64,000 bases of DNA from Litorivivens sp041624475. Lineage in GTDB: Bacteria; Pseudomonadota; Gammaproteobacteria; Pseudomonadales; Spongiibacteraceae. Within the stretch, counting starts at the first letter, position 1, and each line of letters starts with the position of its first letter. Shown piece after piece: positions 59,447-64,000 of the stretch. Both the position numbers and the translations under genes were made by a program. Location: NCBI RefSeq assembly GCF_041624475.1, contig NZ_JBFJUX010000006.1, positions 62,001-126,000 of the forward strand, read 5' to 3'. Under the pieces are notes generated by a model that worked only from the letters and a program-made list of their open reading frames with translations, was not told the origin of the DNA and made no database searches.

Positions 59447-59971
59447 GTGCTTTCTGATTTTCTATGGGTGGACTGGGCAATACTGGGTATATTGTCGGTT
59501 TCAGCCATCATCAGCCTGATTCGCGGCTTTGTTAAAGAGGCCCTGTCTCTGGCCTTTTGGGCGGTCGCCTTTGTCGTTTCCATGACGTTTCATTCGCAGA
59601 TGATGCAACTTCTCGAAGGAGCCATTGAGCGCGTGTATCTGCGTGAACTGGTTGCCTACATCAGCCTCTTTGCAGGCACCCTGCTGGTGGGGGCGATGAC
59701 CACCTACCTGTTAAGCGAATTTGTTAAAAAAACCGGTCTCGGCGGCACCGATCGTCTGCTCGGCATGATTTTCGGTGCTGCCCGTGGCGTCATTGTGGTG
59801 GTGGCGTTGCTGGTCATTGCACCCAAGCTACTGACCGACATTGATCAGGACGCATGGTGGCAGGAATCACAGCTGATTCCCCATTTCATGCTGCTGAAGG
59901 ACTGGTCCGAACAAAGTTTCAGTGAAGTAAGCGCCTGGATTTCCAGCCTTGTGGCTGAGCACCGGGCATAA
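59447..59971 (+). CDS. cvpA: CvpA family membrane protein
   Basis: 174-residue inner-membrane protein with four predicted helices: VDWAILGILSVSAIISLIRG, the EALSLAFWAVAFVVSM segment, YISLFAGTLLVGAMTTYLL and RGVIVVVALLVIAPKLL. The GF(V/A)KEALSL motif after helix 1 is family-typical. Named for colicin V production in E. coli; wider roles in envelope stress are described but not settled. The start is a GTG at 59447 with a weak ribosome site, so the exact N-terminus is less certain. purF follows by 13 bases, the common cvpA-purF pair. Confidence 0.9.
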   Translation: MLSDFLWVDWAILGILSVSAIISLIRGFVKEALSLAFWAVAFVVSMTFHSQMMQLLEGAIERVYLRELVAYISLFAGTLLVGAMTTYLLSEFVKKTGLGGTDRLLGMIFGAARGVIVVVALLVIAPKLLTDIDQDAWWQESQLIPHFMLLKDWSEQSFSEVSAWISSLVAEHRA

Positions 59972-59984
59972 GCGAGGTATAGCC

Positions 59985-61508
<1,524 letters not shown>

Positions 61509-61536
61509 ACAGGCTATAAGGGATGCGGGGTCAACT

Positions 61537-62742
61537 TTGACAGACATCGATCAGGAACGACGGGACGTACTGGCCCAGGCAGAGCTGGATACGCGCGCAG
61601 TCCGTGCGGGGCAGGTGCGGACACACGAAGGAGAGCATGCCGAGCCGATTTTCGCGACCTCGAGCTATGTCTTTGCCAATGCTGCCGAAGCGGCGGCACG
61701 CTTCTCCGGCGACCAGCCCGGCAATGTTTATTCGCGCTATACCAACCCGACGGTTCGAACCTTCGAAGAGCGCATCGCCGCCCTTGAAGGGGCGGAGCAG
61801 GGCGTTGCCACATCGTCCGGCATGGCGGCGATTCTGACCACCTGCATGGCGCTGTTGAAAGCGGGTGATCACCTGATTTGCTCGCGCTCGGTATTTGGTA
61901 CCACGACGGTTATGCTGACCAAGTATCTCGCCAAATTTGGTGTTGAAACCAGTTTTGTTTCACCGACTCGCCTCGAAGAGTGGCAGGCAGCCGTGCGACC
62001 GAACACCCAGATGCTGTTTCTGGAAACGCCGTCAAACCCTCTGGCAGAGATTGCTGACATTGCAGCCATCGCCGAGGTTGCACATAGTTGCGACAGCCTG
62101 TTGGTGGTAGATAACTGTTTCTGTACGCCGGCCCTGCAACAGCCACTGGCCCTGGGCGCGGATATCGTTGTTCATTCAGCCACCAAGTATCTGGACGGTC
62201 AGGGGCGTTGTGTCGGCGGTGCCGTGGTTGGTCGAGCCGAACAGATGAGTGAAGTGCTCGGTTTCGTGCGCTCGGCCGGCCCAACCATGAGTGCCTTCAA
62301 CGCCTGGGTTTTTCTGAAAGGGCTTGAGACCCTGCGCCTGCGTATGGAAGCTCACTCTGCCAGTGCGCTGACGCTGGCCAAGTGGCTGAGGGAACAGGCG
62401 GGTGTGGAGCAGGTGTTCTACGCCGGCTTGCCGGATCACCCCGGCCACGCTCTCGCGGTAAAACAGCAGCGTGCTTTCGGCGGAGTGCTATCGTTTAGAG
62501 TTAAAGGCGACCGCGATGCTGCCTGGCGCTTTATCGACGCTACTCGCCTGATGTCCATTACCGCTAATCTGGGCGATGCCAAAACCACCATCGTCCACCC
62601 GGCGACAACAACCCACGGTCGTTTGAGCGAGGAAGACCGCAAGGCGGCCGGCATAACGGACAACCTGATTCGCGTTGCCGTCGGGCTGGAAGCGGTTGAC
62701 GATCTGAAAGCCGATTTAAGCCGTGGCCTCGCTGCGGTGTGA
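61537..62742 (+). CDS. metZ: O-succinylhomoserine sulfhydrylase MetZ
   Basis: 401-residue PLP enzyme of the Cys/Met metabolism family that makes homocysteine directly from O-succinylhomoserine and sulfide. The PLP lysine is Lys217 in VHSATKYLDGQGRCVGG. YSRYTNPTVRTFEERIAALEG, SSGMAAILTTCMALL and ETPSNPLAEIADIAAIA are typical. The purF-metZ order is that of Pseudomonas, which favours MetZ over cystathionine gamma-synthase. The start is taken as the TTG at 61537, 28 bases after purF; an earlier in-frame ATG lies inside purF and is rejected. Confidence 0.93.
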   Translation: MTDIDQERRDVLAQAELDTRAVRAGQVRTHEGEHAEPIFATSSYVFANAAEAAARFSGDQPGNVYSRYTNPTVRTFEERIAALEGAEQGVATSSGMAAILTTCMALLKAGDHLICSRSVFGTTTVMLTKYLAKFGVETSFVSPTRLEEWQAAVRPNTQMLFLETPSNPLAEIADIAAIAEVAHSCDSLLVVDNCFCTPALQQPLALGADIVVHSATKYLDGQGRCVGGAVVGRAEQMSEVLGFVRSAGPTMSAFNAWVFLKGLETLRLRMEAHSASALTLAKWLREQAGVEQVFYAGLPDHPGHALAVKQQRAFGGVLSFRVKGDRDAAWRFIDATRLMSITANLGDAKTTIVHPATTTHGRLSEEDRKAAGITDNLIRVAVGLEAVDDLKADLSRGLAAV

Positions 62743-62760
62743 GGCTTGCCGGCAAGCCTC
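62741..62760. repeat. 20-bp perfect palindrome at the end of metZ
   Basis: GAGGCTTGCCGGCAAGCCTC, overlapping the last two bases of the metZ stop codon. As RNA it would fold into an 8-bp stem with a CCGG tetraloop. No T-run follows, so it may be a weak or factor-assisted terminator, or an mRNA-stability element. Confidence 0.5.
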
Positions 62761-62796
62761 TACCTCTGAGCCATTTTGAAGTAGGCGACTGAAAAG

Positions 62797-63705
62797 ATGA
62801 CAATAGATGCGTTGATCCAGCAGGTTGGTAAAATCCTCCTCGGCAAAGAACAGCAAATCCGCCTGGCCATTTGCTGCCTGCTGGCGCGGGGCCACTTATT
62901 AATTGAAGATCTGCCGGGGGTTGGGAAAACTACCCTGGCCCAAGCGCTCATGCGTGTTACCGGACTGGAATACCAGCGCATTCAGTTCACCAGCGACCTG
63001 CTGCCGGCTGATGTGCTGGGCGTTTCTATTTTTGATCGCAGGGAAGGTGGTTTTCAGTTTCACGATGGCCCTATCTTTACCCAGTTACTGCTGGTCGATG
63101 AAATCAATCGCGCCAGCCCGAAAACGCAGAGCGCCCTGTTGGAAGCGATGGCGGAAAACCAGGTAACGGTTGAAGGTAGAACGCGCCCACTGCCGGAACC
63201 ATTTTTTGTTATCGCTACTCAGAACCCCTTGTTTCAATCCGGCACTTTTCCATTGCCGGAATCCCAGCTGGACCGCTTTCTGATGCGTATTTCGCTGGGT
63301 TACCCTGACCCGCAATCCGAACGTCAACTGTTGACGGGAACCGATCCCCGACAGCTGCTGCAATCGTTGGAGTCAGTGATAACGCCGGACGGACTGGCGG
63401 CGCTGCAGGCGCAGGTGGATACCGTGGTTGCCCGGGACAGTGTGCTCGATTACCTGCAGCGCCTGATTGCCTTTACCCGCACCGATCCCCATTTCGCCTA
63501 TGGGCTTTCGACGCGCGGCGCGCTCGCTTTATTACATTGCGCCAAGGCTTGGGCACTGATCCACAATCGGGACTACGTTGTCCCCGAAGACGTGCAGATG
63601 GTGCTTGAGCCGGTGGCCGGACACCGCTTGCGGGAATCCCAGAGCGGAGGCGATGCTCGCTCCCTGATCGATCACCTGCTGGAAGACGTTCCGGTCGTGG
63701 TGTGA
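62797..63705 (+). CDS. MoxR-family AAA+ ATPase
   Basis: 302-residue MoxR-type ATPase, a chaperone that helps assemble or activate partner proteins, usually with DUF58 and von Willebrand A-domain proteins. Walker A is LPGVGKTTLA (about 42-51), Walker B LLLVDEINRASPKTQ with the catalytic Asp-Glu, sensor 1 FFVIATQNPL, and the FPLPESQLDRFLMRI arginine-finger block. The C-terminal lid has the STRGALALLHCAKAWAL helix. It starts at the ATG 62797, and the DUF58 gene follows after 2 bases, which is the standard MoxR-DUF58 pair. The other members of the locus lie beyond the window. Confidence 0.93.
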   Translation: MTIDALIQQVGKILLGKEQQIRLAICCLLARGHLLIEDLPGVGKTTLAQALMRVTGLEYQRIQFTSDLLPADVLGVSIFDRREGGFQFHDGPIFTQLLLVDEINRASPKTQSALLEAMAENQVTVEGRTRPLPEPFFVIATQNPLFQSGTFPLPESQLDRFLMRISLGYPDPQSERQLLTGTDPRQLLQSLESVITPDGLAALQAQVDTVVARDSVLDYLQRLIAFTRTDPHFAYGLSTRGALALLHCAKAWALIHNRDYVVPEDVQMVLEPVAGHRLRESQSGGDARSLIDHLLEDVPVVV

Positions 63706-63707
63706 CG

Positions 63708-64000
63708 ATGCTCGGTCAGCGACTGCGTGATCGTTGGGAGCGCTGGTTAAGCCAGCGGATTAAACCAGTCAATCAAGTCATCCTGCAGCAAAATCGTATC
63801 TTTATTTTCCTCTCCCGTACGGGCCTCGGTTTTTTGCTGCTGCTGGTGGTGTTGCTGGTGATGGCTATCAACTTCCAGAACAACCTTATTTTTGGCTTTA
63901 CCTTCTGGTTGTTCAGCTTGTTGCTGGTGGTAATCTTTCATACCTACGCGAACTTTTCCGGACTGGAAATTCAAGCGGGAAATACGCAGGCGGTGTTTGC
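63708..64000 (+). CDS. DUF58 family membrane protein (3' end missing)
   Basis: First 97 residues of a DUF58 protein; the frame is open to the end of the window. It starts at ATG 63708, two bases after the moxR stop. The N-terminus is basic (MLGQRLRDRWERWL), then QQNRIFIFLSRTGLGFLLL, two adjacent membrane helices (about 44-60 and 65-85) and an FHTYANFSGLEIQAGNTQAV segment, all typical of DUF58. The family is the usual partner of MoxR ATPases; its conserved aspartate region lies downstream, outside the window. Confidence 0.85.
   Translation, partial: MLGQRLRDRWERWLSQRIKPVNQVILQQNRIFIFLSRTGLGFLLLLVVLLVMAINFQNNLIFGFTFWLFSLLLVVIFHTYANFSGLEIQAGNTQAVF

Overview
The window is an almost gap-free stretch of a gammaproteobacterial chromosome. 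It is fairly GC-rich, and no stretch without a gene exceeds about 240 bases. The gene orders ccmEFGHI, smc-zipA-ligA and leuCDB-asd-usg-fimV-truA-trpF-accD-folC-dedD-cvpA-purF-metZ follow the Pseudomonas/Cellvibrionales pattern. Using SMC rather than MukB, combined with large TonB-dependent receptors and a steroid/isoprenoid-type gene set, suggests a marine member of the Cellvibrionales (Spongiibacteraceae/Halieaceae-like). The genus cannot be fixed from the sequence alone. No rRNA, tRNA, CRISPR array, insertion sequence or prophage was seen.

Layout. 1-4.5 kb: cytochrome c maturation (3' end of ccmE, then ccmF, ccmG, ccmH, ccmI), packed with overlapping starts and stops. 4.7-12 kb: chromosome and division block (smc, zipA, ligA, and a lytic-transglycosylase-like lipoprotein coupled to ligA). 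12.2-16.9 kb: a three-gene 2-oxoacid oxidoreductase (GltD-like flavoprotein/ferredoxin subunit, then alpha and beta subunits), facing a molybdopterin oxidoreductase at 17-19.1 kb.

19.3-34 kb is an accessory metabolic region. It holds a DUF1214 protein, a sulfotransferase, a small membrane-anchored protein, a ketosteroid isomerase with its catalytic residues conserved, a MOSC protein, a DUF924 protein, the 180-kDa NAD-glutamate dehydrogenase, a CYP125-like P450, a glyoxalase-I-type protein, an MDR reductase, an alpha-methylacyl-CoA racemase, a SnoaL-like protein and a flavodoxin-like protein. The isomerase, P450, racemase and MDR reductase together point to steroid or branched isoprenoid breakdown. 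This is an inference from gene families.

34.1-41.9 kb: three tandem paralogous TonB-dependent receptors, closed by a clear intrinsic terminator. They are the best candidate uptake route for the substrate of the preceding region. The third has its own strong promoter, visibly biased codon use and an EF-hand-like insertion absent from the other two. They are followed by xdhC and a MocA/MobA-like nucleotidyltransferase (molybdenum cofactor handling) and a LysR regulator divergent from leuC.

44.5-62.7 kb: housekeeping biosynthesis: leucine (leuCDB), aspartate-family (asd and its catalytically dead paralogue usg), polar hub protein fimV, truA, tryptophan (trpFBA, none starting with ATG), accD, folC, the SPOR protein dedD, cvpA, purF and metZ. 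62.8-64 kb: a MoxR AAA+ ATPase and the start of its DUF58 partner, which runs off the window.
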